From NCBI RefSeq assembly GCF_004614235.1, contig NZ_SPVH01000001.1:124001-188000 (forward strand): 64,000 nt of DNA. Direction: 5' to 3'. Below are positions 41,392 through 51,159 of this stretch, piece after piece; position 1 is the first letter of the stretch; every line of letters starts with the position of its first letter. A program made the position numbers and the translations under genes. Below the pieces are notes generated by a model. That model had not been told where the DNA came from and did not search any database. It was given only the letters and a program-made list of their open reading frames with translations. The stretch comes from Brevundimonas intermedia (GTDB taxonomy: Bacteria > Pseudomonadota > Alphaproteobacteria > Caulobacterales > Caulobacteraceae).

Positions 41392-42731
41392 CAGCTGACC
41401 TCCCAATACAGAGTTTGCGACACCTCTCGGCGATCGATCAGGCCGGAAACGATGCCGATGACCGGCCGCACCGACGTGGACACGCCGCCGCCGCCGGACG
41501 GACCATTGGTGTAGAGCGCCGCCACCTCGCGCCCCACGCGCCGCGCATCGGCCTCGGTGCTCATGCGGCAGGCGGCGCGAGCGCGCACTTCGCTGGGCGC
41601 CGTCACGGCGGCGGCGCCTCTCGCTACGGCGTCGATCCCAATCAAATCGAAACGTGCGTCCAGCGGCTCCAGGCCGCACAGGGCCAGCCGCTCGTCCACG
41701 ATCGACAAGGCCAGATGGGCGCGCTCGACGCAGCCGGGACCGGCGTATGAAATCTGTCCCTCGCCCAGCCAGCCGTCGTCCACACCGACCGAGACCTTCA
41801 GCTTCCTGGGACTCGGTCCACCCCCGCCGCCGCTCAGGGCCACCCTGTCGTCGCCCAGGTCAGTAAAGACGATGGTGCTGAAGTCTGCCGTCACATCGGG
41901 CGTCAGATAGGCCTGAGGATCGTGGAGTTCGTACAACAATTGCTCCGTGCAGGTGGCGACCGAGACGCGCCCGCCCGTGTTCTCAAGCTTGCCCAGAACC
42001 GCAGACCCGTCGTCGCGCACCTCAGCGATGGGGAAGCCCAGACGCGCCAGATCGGCGACGTCCTTGAATCCCGGATCTGCGAAATAGCCGCCCGTCAGTT
42101 GCCCCGCGCACTCCAGTAGGTGACCAACGGCGGTCCCACGCCCCAGCCGGTCCCAATCGTCCGCCCCCCAACCGAAGGCATGGACCATAGGGCCCAAGAA
42201 GAGCGACGGATCGGCCACTCGCCCGGTCAGGACAATATGGGCGCCCTCGTCCAGCGCCTGGGCGATCGCCTCATGTCCCAGATAGGCGTTGGCTGACACC
42301 ACGTCCTCGGTCGGCGGCGGCTCCTGCCCAAACGGCTCCAGTTCATCGATCCGGTCGCGCACATCGTCGCCGACGACGGCAGCGATCTTCAAGCCGACAA
42401 GGCCCAGGTCTCGCGCCACCTCGGCCGCCCGCCGCGCCGCGCCCTGCGGATTGGCTGCGCCCATGTTGCTGACGATCCGCGTGCCATTGAGATAGCAGGC
42501 CGGCAGCACTGCACGCAGGCGTTCCTCAAGCAAGGGATCGTAGCCGCCGGCCTGGTCCGCCTGACGCGCGGCGACCGCCAGAGCGATCGTCCGCTCCGCC
42601 AAGCATTCGAACACCAGGAAGTCCAGTTGTCCCCGCTCGGCCAGATCGACCGCAGGATCGATCCTGTCCTCCGAAAAGCCCGCCCCCGAGCCGATGCGTA
42701 TCGCCATCCCCATGAGGTCATCAGGACGCAA
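41391..42731 (-). CDS. AtuA-family protein (DUF1446)
   Basis: The 446-residue product begins at TTG 42731; ATG 42713 or 42707 are alternatives that start closer to the conserved IRIGSGAGFSEDRI. Family segments include DFLVFECLAERTIALAVAAR, GTRIVSNMGAANPQGA, HIVLTGRVADPSLFLGPM and GHLLECAGQLTGGYFADPG. AtuA was named for acyclic terpene use in Pseudomonas, but many members occur with di/tricarboxylate transporters, and the enzymatic step is not settled. Here it heads an operon with its small partner, a CitMHS transporter and two esterases, divergent from a LysR gene. It is probably a cytoplasmic enzyme acting on the imported acid, directly or as a CoA derivative. Confidence 0.87.
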   Translation of the reverse strand: MRPDDLMGMAIRIGSGAGFSEDRIDPAVDLAERGQLDFLVFECLAERTIALAVAARQADQAGGYDPLLEERLRAVLPACYLNGTRIVSNMGAANPQGAARRAAEVARDLGLVGLKIAAVVGDDVRDRIDELEPFGQEPPPTEDVVSANAYLGHEAIAQALDEGAHIVLTGRVADPSLFLGPMVHAFGWGADDWDRLGRGTAVGHLLECAGQLTGGYFADPGFKDVADLARLGFPIAEVRDDGSAVLGKLENTGGRVSVATCTEQLLYELHDPQAYLTPDVTADFSTIVFTDLGDDRVALSGGGGGPSPRKLKVSVGVDDGWLGEGQISYAGPGCVERAHLALSIVDERLALCGLEPLDARFDLIGIDAVARGAAAVTAPSEVRARAACRMSTEADARRVGREVAALYTNGPSGGGGVSTSVRPVIGIVSGLIDRREVSQTLYWEVS

Positions 42732-42764
42732 GCCTGCGCCGGACGCAAAGACTAATGATGGATC

Positions 42765-42782
42765 GCGCTATGCACAAAGCGC
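42765..42782. promoter_or_regulatory. Dyad GCGCT-N8-AGCGC, probable LysR binding site
   Basis: The inverted repeat GCGCTATGCACAAAGCGC lies in the gap between the divergent AtuA and LysR genes. It fits the loose T-Nx-A dyad rule of LysR-type regulators. It abuts the ATG at 42783, which suggests that LysR translation begins further in, at 42801 or 42816. Confidence 0.4.
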
Positions 42783-43688
42783 ATGACAGCAGCCCTCATC
42801 ATGCTAGAAACACCCATGCCGCTTAATCTGCGCGACCTTCAACACTTCCTCGCCATCGCTGAAACCGGCAGTTTCACCGAGGCTGGCGCGCGCCGCGCCC
42901 TGTCTCAGCCCGCATTGAGCCGCGCCATTCGCCAGTTGGAAGACCGGTTGGGCGATCGCCTGTTTGACAGGGACGGTCGCGGCGCGCGGCTTTCGCCTGC
43001 GGGCGCGCGGCTGATGCCGATAGCGGTCCGCTTGGTGCGAGAAGCCGAACTGGGGCTGGAAGACGTCTCGGCCTTCATCAAGGGATCGCGCGGCCGGCTC
43101 TGCGTCGCCGCCCTGCCCTCGCTGGCCGCAACGCTTCTGCCCGGTCCGCTCGCCGCCTTTCAGGCGGAATATCCGGACATCGACGTCAAGATTCTTGACG
43201 GTCTGGCGATGAATGTCGAAACCGCTGTCCTGGAGGGCCACGCCGACCTCGGCCTGACCATACGCCCTCTACCCGACGTCGATCTGGCCTATCAGGAATT
43301 GCAGGAAGACCTCTTCGGCGCCGTGCGCGCCAACGACCGCCAAAGCCCTGACACCATCGACACCTGGGCCGACCTGGCGCAGGTGCCCTTCATCGCCATG
43401 GCCCTCCGCAGCAGCGTCCGCCAGGCCACCGACCAAGCTTTCCTTCAAGCCGGCGTCTTCGTGCGTCCCCTTTACGAATGCGGCCACCTCGCCACGGTCG
43501 GCGCTCTCGTGGGTCGAGGGTTAGGCGTCACCGCCCTGCCGCAGCTGACCCTGCGGCTCCTGCCCGAGCCGGATCTTTCATGGACCACCTTAGATGCGCC
43601 GATAACCAAACGGTCCGTCGGCTTCGTCATCCGCCCCGACCGGCGCTCCCCCACCGTCGAAGCGATGATCCGACATCTGGCCACATAA
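42783..43688 (+). CDS. LysR-type transcriptional regulator
   Basis: The open frame gives 301 residues. The canonical LysR start (PLNLRDLQHFLAIAETGSFTEAGARRALSQPALSRAIRQLEDRLG) follows ATG 42816, so the first 11 residues may not be translated. The effector domain shows GRLCVAALPSLAATLLPG and a C-terminal LVGRGLGVTALPQLTL. It is divergent from the AtuA-CitMHS-esterase operon and is its likely activator, with the imported acid as the expected inducer. It is the last gene before the right att copy. Confidence 0.9.
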   Translation: MTAALIMLETPMPLNLRDLQHFLAIAETGSFTEAGARRALSQPALSRAIRQLEDRLGDRLFDRDGRGARLSPAGARLMPIAVRLVREAELGLEDVSAFIKGSRGRLCVAALPSLAATLLPGPLAAFQAEYPDIDVKILDGLAMNVETAVLEGHADLGLTIRPLPDVDLAYQELQEDLFGAVRANDRQSPDTIDTWADLAQVPFIAMALRSSVRQATDQAFLQAGVFVRPLYECGHLATVGALVGRGLGVTALPQLTLRLLPEPDLSWTTLDAPITKRSVGFVIRPDRRSPTVEAMIRHLAT

Positions 43689-43792
43689 AATAATGCTGCG
43701 CCAAACCCCCGGCGGGTAGGTGGTACCTTAGTAACGTTAGAAGTCGGAAGGTGTGATTGGGAGCGCGAGGCAGGTCGTCCCTCGCCGTCTAC

Positions 43793-43814
43793 CACCGTAG
43801 GGCTACGGGATCGC
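43793..43814. repeat. Dispersed palindromic repeat, copy 2
   Basis: CACCGTAGGGCTACGGGATCGC carries the stem CCGTAG/CTACGG. It is a near copy of 10884-10905, with compensating changes on both stem arms (C to G and G kept pairable), which suggests selection for the palindrome. It lies in the 203-base gap between LysR and guaA, inside the right island border. The rest of the gap shows no gene; a weak LacI-like half-match (TAGTAACGTTAGAA, 43729-43742) is noted. Confidence 0.4.
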
Positions 43815-43890
43815 GCCGTCCGAACCCGAGCGCTAATGTCACCCCATGGTCAACGAAACCTCTCGTCAGAGACCTCACCCGCATGCCCCC

Positions 43891-43906
43891 CTCACTCCCA
43901 CTCGAT
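43891..43906. repeat. Putative att site at guaA 3' end
   Basis: CTCACTCCCACTCGAT covers the guaA stop codon and the preceding codons for IEWE on the minus strand. It is identical to 21786-21801, in direct orientation. Integration here leaves the guaA product unchanged, as in other guaA-associated islands. Confidence 0.6.
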
Positions 43907-45454
43907 GGTCCCCGGCGGCTTCGACGTCACGTCATAGACCACCCGGTTCACGCCGCGCACTTCGTTGATGATGCGCGTCGCGGTCTTTGCGAGGACGTCC
44001 CAGGGGAACTGGTAAAAGTCGGCGGTCATGCCGTCGGTGGAGGAGACGGCGCGCAGGGCCAGGACCTTTTCGTAGGTGCGGGCGTCGCCCATGACGCCTA
44101 CGGTCTTGACCGGCAGCAGGACGGCGAAGGCCTGCCAGATGTCGTCGTACAGACCCGCCTTGCGGATCTCATCCAGATAGATGGCGTCGGCCTGTTGCAG
44201 GGTCTCGACCGCCTCGGGCGTGATTTCGCCGGGAATGCGGATGGCCAGGCCCGGTCCGGGGAACGGATGACGACCCACGAAGGCGTCCGTAAGTCCCAGT
44301 TCGCGGCCCAGGGCGCGGACCTCGTCCTTGAACAGTTCGCGCAGGGGCTCGACCAGTTTCAGCTTCATATAGTCGGGCAGGCCGCCGACATTGTGGTGGC
44401 TCTTGATCACATGGGCCTTGCCGCTGGACGAGGAGACGCTCTCGATCACGTCTGGATAGAGGGTGCCCTGGGCCAGGAATTCGGCGCCCTCGATCTTGCC
44501 GGCCTCACGGTCGAAGATCTCGATGAAGACGCGGCCGATGATCTTGCGCTTGGTTTCCGGGTCCGACTGGCCCGCCAGCTCGCCCAGAAATTCCTTCGAC
44601 GCATCAACATGCACCAGCGGGATATTGTAGTGCTCACGGAACAGGGTAGTGACCTGGGTCGCCTCGTCCTTGCGCAGCAGGCCGGTGTCCACGAAGACGC
44701 AGGTCAGCTGATCGCCGATGGCCTCGTGGATCAGCACGGCGGCGACCGAACTGTCGACGCCGCCCGACAGGCCGCAGATCACCTTGGCGTCGCCGACCTG
44801 TTCGCGGATCTGGGCGATCTTCTCGTCGCGATAGGCGGCCATGGTCCAGTCGCCCTTCAGCCCGGCGATGCCGTGGGTGAAGTTCTTCAGCATCTGGTGG
44901 CCGCGCGGGGTGTGCATCACCTCGGGGTGGAACTGCACGCCGTAGAAGCGGCGGGTCTCGTCGGCGATCACCGCATAAGGCGACCCGGCCGAAGAGGCGA
45001 CGACGTCGAAGCCCTCGGGGATGGCGACGATCTTGTCGCCGTGGCTCATCCAGACCGTCTCCTCCTCGCCGACCGGGGCCAGGTCGGCCAGCAGGGGCGA
45101 GGTCTTCTCGACGGTGATCTCGGCGCGGCCGAACTCGCGGGTGTGGCCGCCCTCGACCTTGCCGCCCAGCTGTTCGCACATGGTCATCTCGCCGTAGCAG
45201 ATGCCCAGCACCGGCACGCCGGCCTCGAACACGGCCTGGGGCGCGCGGGGGCTGCCCTCCTCGTGCACGCTCTCGGGACCGCCCGACAGGATGATGGCCG
45301 CCGGGTTCATGGTCGCCAGGGCGGCCTCGGCCTTCTGGAAAGGATGGATCTCGCAATAGACGCTGGCCTCGCGCAGGCGGCGCGCGATCAGCTGCGTCAC
45401 CTGGCTGCCGAAGTCGATGATGAGGACCTTCTGGTGGTCGTGCGGCGTGGTCAT
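43892..45454 (-). CDS. guaA: GMP synthase (glutamine-hydrolysing)
   Basis: The 520-residue protein converts XMP to GMP in the cytoplasm, using ATP and glutamine. The N-terminal class-I amidotransferase has the triad C86 (GICYGE), H176 and E178 (QFHPEV). The ATP-pyrophosphatase domain has the PP-loop SGGVDSS at 230-236, and the dimerisation domain ends in [10 protein letters not shown]. Length and all motifs are complete. The start overlaps the stop of the upstream nucleosidase gene (ATGA). Its 3' end forms the right-hand att repeat of the putative island. Confidence 0.98.
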   Translation of the reverse strand: MTTPHDHQKVLIIDFGSQVTQLIARRLREASVYCEIHPFQKAEAALATMNPAAIILSGGPESVHEEGSPRAPQAVFEAGVPVLGICYGEMTMCEQLGGKVEGGHTREFGRAEITVEKTSPLLADLAPVGEEETVWMSHGDKIVAIPEGFDVVASSAGSPYAVIADETRRFYGVQFHPEVMHTPRGHQMLKNFTHGIAGLKGDWTMAAYRDEKIAQIREQVGDAKVICGLSGGVDSSVAAVLIHEAIGDQLTCVFVDTGLLRKDEATQVTTLFREHYNIPLVHVDASKEFLGELAGQSDPETKRKIIGRVFIEIFDREAGKIEGAEFLAQGTLYPDVIESVSSSSGKAHVIKSHHNVGGLPDYMKLKLVEPLRELFKDEVRALGRELGLTDAFVGRHPFPGPGLAIRIPGEITPEAVETLQQADAIYLDEIRKAGLYDDIWQAFAVLLPVKTVGVMGDARTYEKVLALRAVSSTDGMTADFYQFPWDVLAKTATRIINEVRGVNRVVYDVTSKPPGTIEWE

Positions 45455-46152
45455 GGCGTGATCGAATCCGGGGAGAGTTGCGCGGGGTCTTGGCCTTCAA
45501 AGGCCGGAATTTCAAGGGCGGCGAGGCCGTCGGCCTCCAGCACGGCGATCAGACGGTCCAGGGCGGCGGCCAGGTTCTCGTCCACATGATGCAGGGTCGA
45601 GGTCCAGTCCTCCAGCGCCTTCAACTCGGCACGGCCGTCAGACACGCCGCGCAGGGCGATCAGAGGCACACCGAAGGTCTGGGCCGACCGGACCAGGGCC
45701 CAGGTCTCCATGTCCACCATCTCGGCGTCTATGGCGTCATAGGCGGCGCCGGAGACGACATTGGCCCCGGTCGATAGGGTCGCGGTCGGCACGCCCGGGA
45801 TGGGGCACGGCAGGGGCAGGATCGCAGGCTGGTCCAGCAGCGGCGTCACGCCCTTGGCGAAACCTAGGGCGCTGGCGTCCATGTCGCGATAGGTGACCGA
45901 CGCGGCCTGATAGACGGCGGCGTGGTCCAGCACCCGCGAGCCGCACGACCCCAGCGACACGATCAGGTCCGGCAGGTCGCCCGCCGCCTCCAGCCGCGCC
46001 AGGGCGGCGGTCAGGGCGACAGCGGCCTCGACCGGGCCGACGCCGGTCATCAGGGGCTGGATACGGGCTTGCAGATGCAGGCCATATTCGGCTGGCGCGG
46101 CCATGACGCACAGGACGGACACGGATCCGAACCGGTGCAAGCCGTGGCTCAC
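45451..46152 (-). CDS. MTA/SAH nucleosidase-like protein (phosphorylase superfamily)
   Basis: The 233-residue protein starts at GTG 46152, which overlaps the stop of the preceding gene (GTGA). Superfamily marks are [41 protein letters not shown], the [20 protein letters not shown] helix with its substrate glutamate, and RGVSDG with the catalytic aspartate. Members cleave the glycosidic bond of methylthioadenosine, S-adenosylhomocysteine or related nucleosides. Its co-translation with guaA suggests a purine salvage role. It could prefer another nucleoside than MTA. Confidence 0.85.
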   Translation of the reverse strand: MSHGLHRFGSVSVLCVMAAPAEYGLHLQARIQPLMTGVGPVEAAVALTAALARLEAAGDLPDLIVSLGSCGSRVLDHAAVYQAASVTYRDMDASALGFAKGVTPLLDQPAILPLPCPIPGVPTATLSTGANVVSGAAYDAIDAEMVDMETWALVRSAQTFGVPLIALRGVSDGRAELKALEDWTSTLHHVDENLAAALDRLIAVLEADGLAALEIPAFEGQDPAQLSPDSITP

Positions 46153-46529
46153 TTACGCGACCCCGTCAGATAGGTGTTCTCAAGCCAGAGATTACGCTCA
46201 GCCGTCCAGGTCAGCAGGCAGTCGGTCCGGGCGGCCCTCGCCAAGGCCGGGTCGGACTGATCCGCCGCGCGGCTATCGCAGGCCGCGTCGCGCGCCCGGA
46301 TCCAGGCGCGTTGGCGGTCGCGCAGTTGCAGCGTCTCGGCCCGGTCCAGGCCCTGACGCGCCGCACGATAGGCGGCGTTCAAGAAGCGATCCTCGTTCGC
46401 CAGGGCGTTGTCGAGACAGGCCTGCAAACCCGCGCCCTTGGACTGCGACTGACAGCTGAAATAGGCGTCCGAGCGATCCTGAACCGCAATGGGGCCGGCG
46501 GTCAGCGCAAGGACCAGCGACAGGATCAT
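46149..46529 (-). CDS. Secreted DUF1311 (LprI-like) protein
   Basis: This 126-residue protein has a signal sequence (ILSLVLALTAGPIAVQ). It has the DUF1311 pattern: FSCQSQSKGAGLQACLDNALANEDRFLNAAY, LRDRQRAWIRARDAACDS and a final CLLTWTAERNLWL, with paired cysteines. DUF1311 is the domain of the lysozyme-inhibitor LprI type, so a periplasmic inhibitor or cell-envelope role is possible. It overlaps its neighbours on both sides by four bases, so it is part of the guaB-to-guaA transcription unit. Confidence 0.8.
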   Translation of the reverse strand: MILSLVLALTAGPIAVQDRSDAYFSCQSQSKGAGLQACLDNALANEDRFLNAAYRAARQGLDRAETLQLRDRQRAWIRARDAACDSRAADQSDPALARAARTDCLLTWTAERNLWLENTYLTGSRK

Positions 46530-47827
46530 GCCGTGCGCTCGTACACGGCGGCGAAGAAGCCGTCGGTGTCCGCCGTGGCCGGCGACAGGCGCAGACGCGC
46601 GCCCGAGGCCAGTTCGGCGAGCTTCGTCCGGGCGGCGGCGCTCAGTTGCGGCGCGGACAGTAGATCGGCGACCGGGACCGGGCGGAACTCAGGGTTTGCC
46701 GCCTCGAAGGCGTCGGCGCTGGCCTCGTTCTCGCGCGCCAGCATCGAACAGGTGACATAGACCAGACGGCCGCCCGGCTTCACCAGCTTGGTCGCCTGGC
46801 TCAGGATGCGGACCTGCAGGGCGTGCAGCTTCTCGACCTCTTCGGTCGTCAGACGCCAGGCGTCCTCGGGCCGGCGGCGCCAGGTGCCCGAACCCGAACA
46901 AGGCGCGTCCACGAAGACCAGATCGGCCTGGCCGTTGACCGCCTCCAGCCCGCCGCCGTTTTGGCCGATCAGCACCAGCTCGGCTTCGACGCCCGCGCGT
47001 TTCAGGCGGGGACGGATGTTCTCCAGCCGCTTGTTGACGACGTCCGCAGCGATCAGCTTGCCCTGCCCCCTCATGGCCTGCGCCAGACCCAGGGTCTTGC
47101 CGCCGCCGCCGGCGCAGTAATCCACAACGGTCGTGCCCGGTTCAGCCCCGGCCAGCCAGCAGACGACCTGGCTGCCTTCGTCTTGGATCTCGAACTTACC
47201 GGCCTTGAAGCCGTCCAGGGCCTGGATGTTGGGCGGCGGTTCCGACGGGACGCGCAGGCCCAGAACGGACCAGGGGGTGCGAGACACCTCAAGCCCAGCG
47301 GCCCGCAGCTCGGCCTCGACCTCTTCCACCGTAGCGGCCGCATCATTGACCCGCAGGTCGATGGGCGCGCGCGGCGTCATCAAGGCGTGGGCTTCTTCGG
47401 CCCAGCGGTCGCCGAAGGTGGCCTTGAAATCCTCGACCACGAACTCCGGCAGACCCGCCGCGACCCAGCCGGGAACTTCGCCTTGCCCCGCCGTGATCCG
47501 GCTCCGCTCCTGTTTCGACAGCGGGCGCGGACCATAGCCGTCGCCTGAGTGCAGGGCCTCGATCTCTTCCAGCGAAAGGCCGTCGATGGCGTGCAGCGAA
47601 CCGATCACCAGGGCCCTGCCGTCCTCGCGCCCGCCCATGATCCACGACAGGCGGCCGCGCGCGCGCAGCACCTTGTAGACATGATCGGCGATGGCCCGCC
47701 GATCCTTGGACCCGGCGTATCTGTTGGCGGCCCCCCAGGCCTTCAGGACGGTTTCGGCCGGTTGGCGGCCCTGGGCCATGGAGTCCAGGATGGAGGCGGC
47801 GGCGGCGAGGCGGGCGGCTGGGGTCAA
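46526..47827 (-). CDS. RsmB/NOP-family RNA m5C methyltransferase
   Basis: The 433-residue protein has an N-terminal helical region, a SAM site (VVDYCAGGGGKTLGLA, about 234-249) and the two cysteines of m5C RNA methyltransferases: C310 in DAPCSGSG and C360 in YVTCSMLARENE. Rsm-type enzymes modify cytosines in rRNA or tRNA in the cytoplasm. It starts at TTG 47827, one base after the stop of the MAPEG gene. It resembles the shorter alphaproteobacterial branch rather than E. coli RsmB with a full NusB domain, so the target nucleotide is uncertain. Confidence 0.92.
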   Translation of the reverse strand: MTPAARLAAAASILDSMAQGRQPAETVLKAWGAANRYAGSKDRRAIADHVYKVLRARGRLSWIMGGREDGRALVIGSLHAIDGLSLEEIEALHSGDGYGPRPLSKQERSRITAGQGEVPGWVAAGLPEFVVEDFKATFGDRWAEEAHALMTPRAPIDLRVNDAAATVEEVEAELRAAGLEVSRTPWSVLGLRVPSEPPPNIQALDGFKAGKFEIQDEGSQVVCWLAGAEPGTTVVDYCAGGGGKTLGLAQAMRGQGKLIAADVVNKRLENIRPRLKRAGVEAELVLIGQNGGGLEAVNGQADLVFVDAPCSGSGTWRRRPEDAWRLTTEEVEKLHALQVRILSQATKLVKPGGRLVYVTCSMLARENEASADAFEAANPEFRPVPVADLLSAPQLSAAARTKLAELASGARLRLSPATADTDGFFAAVYERTA

Positions 47828-47828
47828 T

Positions 47829-48230
47829 TCAGGCTTTCAGGAAAAACAGGGACGCCAGGACCATGACCAGTCCCGCAAGCGAGACCACCCAGACCAGCGA
47901 CCGGACATAGGGGACGCCAAAGGCGTAAAGGGGCACATAGACGACGCGCGCCCAGAAATAGAGCGCCGTCCCCCACAGGGTCAGCGGGCCGGCCGCGCCG
48001 ATCACATGGGCGATCAGCACGGCGCCGATGAACAGCGGCAGGGTCTCGAACAGGTTGGCCTGGGCCCGCTCCAGACGGCCGGTCAGCGGCTTCGTCGCCG
48101 CCGGCGTCTCGTCGCGCGGACCCGCATTCCACTTCGAGCCGAACTCGACCGTCCGCGCCCCGGCCGGCAGGAAGATCTGCACCAGCGCCAGGATCAAGGT
48201 CAGGGCCAGATAGGTCAGTTCGGTCGTCAT
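47829..48230 (-). CDS. MAPEG-family membrane protein
   Basis: This 133-residue protein has four hydrophobic helices. The MAPEG pattern is seen in RLERAQANLFETLPLFIGAVLIAHVIG and ALYFWARVVYVPLYAFGVPYVRSLVW. Eukaryotic MAPEG proteins are glutathione-dependent membrane enzymes; bacterial members of this branch mostly have no known substrate. It is four bases from guaB and one from the methyltransferase gene, so it is in the same operon. Confidence 0.88.
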   Translation of the reverse strand: MTTELTYLALTLILALVQIFLPAGARTVEFGSKWNAGPRDETPAATKPLTGRLERAQANLFETLPLFIGAVLIAHVIGAAGPLTLWGTALYFWARVVYVPLYAFGVPYVRSLVWVVSLAGLVMVLASLFFLKA

Positions 48231-48234
48231 GGCC

Positions 48235-49758
<1,524 letters not shown>

Positions 49759-49819
49759 TTATGGACCCAATAGATTTTATTGCTTTGCAACCGGCGGGGC
49801 GGATTACCATTCTCCCTGC

Positions 49820-50371
49820 ATGGTCGGCGTCATCCTCAGCACCGCGCGCAAACTGGCTCTGAAGATCGCCAGCTATGGCGTCATGCACCTTGTCGTAGCC
49901 ATCTTGGTTGCCTTCGCCATCACGCGGGATTGGCGCATCGCCTTAGCCGTGGGCATGGTCGAGCCGATCTTCCAGACCATCGCCTACACCGTCCACGACC
50001 GCGTCTGGCACAAGGTCGAGCGCCGACGGATGGCGTCCAATATCGAAGAGGCGACGGAAGCCTTCACCGCCCGCCTCGACATCATGTCGCCCGAGGAGCA
50101 GCAGCGTTCGCACGACGCCCACGGTCATCGCGGCCACAGCCACGCCCTGCCCCGCTCCTTCAAACAGGTCGCGCTGAAGACCGTGACCTATGGCGTCATG
50201 CACTTCGCCGTCGCGGTCACGGTCGCCTACGCCCTGACAAACGACATCCGCACGGCCCTCGCCATCGGCATGATCGAACCGCTGGTCCAGACCGTCTTCT
50301 TCACCCTGCACGACCGCATCTGGGCCAGGATCGAAGACCGCCGGGCGCGTGAGAGCACGGCGACCGCCTGA
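49820..50371 (+). CDS. Tandem DUF2061 membrane protein
   Basis: The 183-residue protein is an internal duplication. Residues about 10-68 (ALKIASYGVMHLVVAILVAF to HDRVWHKVE) and about 116-174 (ALKTVTYGVMHFAVAVTVAY to HDRIWARIE) align over their whole length. Each half has two membrane helices. They are joined by a charged linker with a His-rich stretch (HDAHGHRGHSH). DUF2061 proteins are small predicted inner-membrane proteins of unknown role, usually single-domain. It lies between divergent guaB and the convergent rlmE gene. Confidence 0.85.
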   Translation: MVGVILSTARKLALKIASYGVMHLVVAILVAFAITRDWRIALAVGMVEPIFQTIAYTVHDRVWHKVERRRMASNIEEATEAFTARLDIMSPEEQQRSHDAHGHRGHSHALPRSFKQVALKTVTYGVMHFAVAVTVAYALTNDIRTALAIGMIEPLVQTVFFTLHDRIWARIEDRRARESTATA

Positions 50372-50375
50372 CGCC

Positions 50376-51086
50376 TCAGCGCTTGTTCAGCGCCACGAGG
50401 AAGACCTCGGCGCTATTCTTGCGGCTCGATTCCGGCTTGACGTATTTCACCGTCTCGAACTCTTCGCGCAGCCGCGCCAGAACCCCGCCGGCGTCGCCGC
50501 CCTGAAAGTTCTTGGACACGAAGTTTCCGCCCGGCTTCAGGGTGCGTATGGCGAAGTCGGCGGCGATCTCGATCAGGGCGATGATCTTCAGGTGGTCCGT
50601 CTGGCGGTGGCCGACCGTGTTGTGCGCCATGTCCGACAGCACCAGGTCCGGCGCCCCGCCGATGGCGTCGATCAGCTGCTGGTCCACCCCCGGATGGGTG
50701 AAGTCGGCCTGCAACAGCGTAGAGCCCGGAATCGGCTCGATCATCAGCAGGTCCACGCCCGCCACCGCGCCCGCCCCGCGATTGACCGCCACCTGGATCC
50801 AGCCGCCGGGCGCCGCGCCCAGGTCGATGACCTTAGAGCCACGCTTGATCAGCCGGAACTTGTCGTCGATCTCGATCAGCTTGAAGGCCGCGCGCGAACG
50901 CCAACCTTCGGCCCGCGCCTTCTCCGACCATTTGTCGGCAAGTTGCCGTTTGATCCATTGCTGGCTCGACATGGACTTGGTGTCGGCCGTCTTCATCTTG
51001 GTGCCCATGCCGCGTCCGGCGGCGGTGCCGCCCGTGGGCGGTTTGACCATGCGGCGGCGTTCTTGGGGCTTTTCGTCTTCACTCAT
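50376..51086 (-). CDS. rlmE: 23S rRNA 2'-O-ribose methyltransferase RlmE (FtsJ/RrmJ)
   Basis: From ATG 51086 the protein is 236 residues. The SAM site is VIDLGAAPGGWIQVA, and the K-D-K-E tetrad of FtsJ enzymes is seen as K69 (AAFKLIEID), D152 (LSDMAHNTVG), K192 (FVSKNFQGG) and E227 (AEVFLVA). It methylates U2552 of 23S rRNA during late 50S assembly. The N-terminal 40 residues are a basic, low-complexity extension common in alphaproteobacteria. The longer frame to 51266 has no conserved sequence. Confidence 0.95.
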   Translation of the reverse strand: MSEDEKPQERRRMVKPPTGGTAAGRGMGTKMKTADTKSMSSQQWIKRQLADKWSEKARAEGWRSRAAFKLIEIDDKFRLIKRGSKVIDLGAAPGGWIQVAVNRGAGAVAGVDLLMIEPIPGSTLLQADFTHPGVDQQLIDAIGGAPDLVLSDMAHNTVGHRQTDHLKIIALIEIAADFAIRTLKPGGNFVSKNFQGGDAGGVLARLREEFETVKYVKPESSRKNSAEVFLVALNKR

Positions 51087-51159
51087 CGTTCCCACATAGC
51101 CCCGACCGGCGTTGCGGGCTATGTCCCGCCTCAAATCAACCCCCAAGAGGACGACCGAA

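Larger units (their letters stand above)
21786..43906. mobile_element. Putative guaA-integrated genomic island (integrase not seen)
   Basis: The 22.1-kb interval is bounded by 16-bp direct repeats matching the 3' terminus of guaA. Its content is entirely accessory: two LacI regulators, three GH3 glycosidases, a carboxylesterase, a TonB receptor, a five-gene esterase/transporter operon and a LysR regulator. To its right, core genes (guaA, guaB, rlmE) begin at once. No integrase, excisionase or transfer gene is present, so it is either a decayed island, one mobilised in trans, or part of a tandem array extending left of the window's repeat. GC and codon use look like the host's, so any transfer was from a related donor or ancient. 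Confidence 0.45.

Noticed and set aside
43729..43742. TAGTAACGTTAGAA as a sixth LacI operator
   Set aside because: It has the AACGTT core but matches the consensus at only about 10 of 14 positions and has no suitable downstream gene.
43757..45589. 610-residue plus-strand open frame over guaA
   Set aside because: guaA on the minus strand is certain; the frame is a coding shadow.
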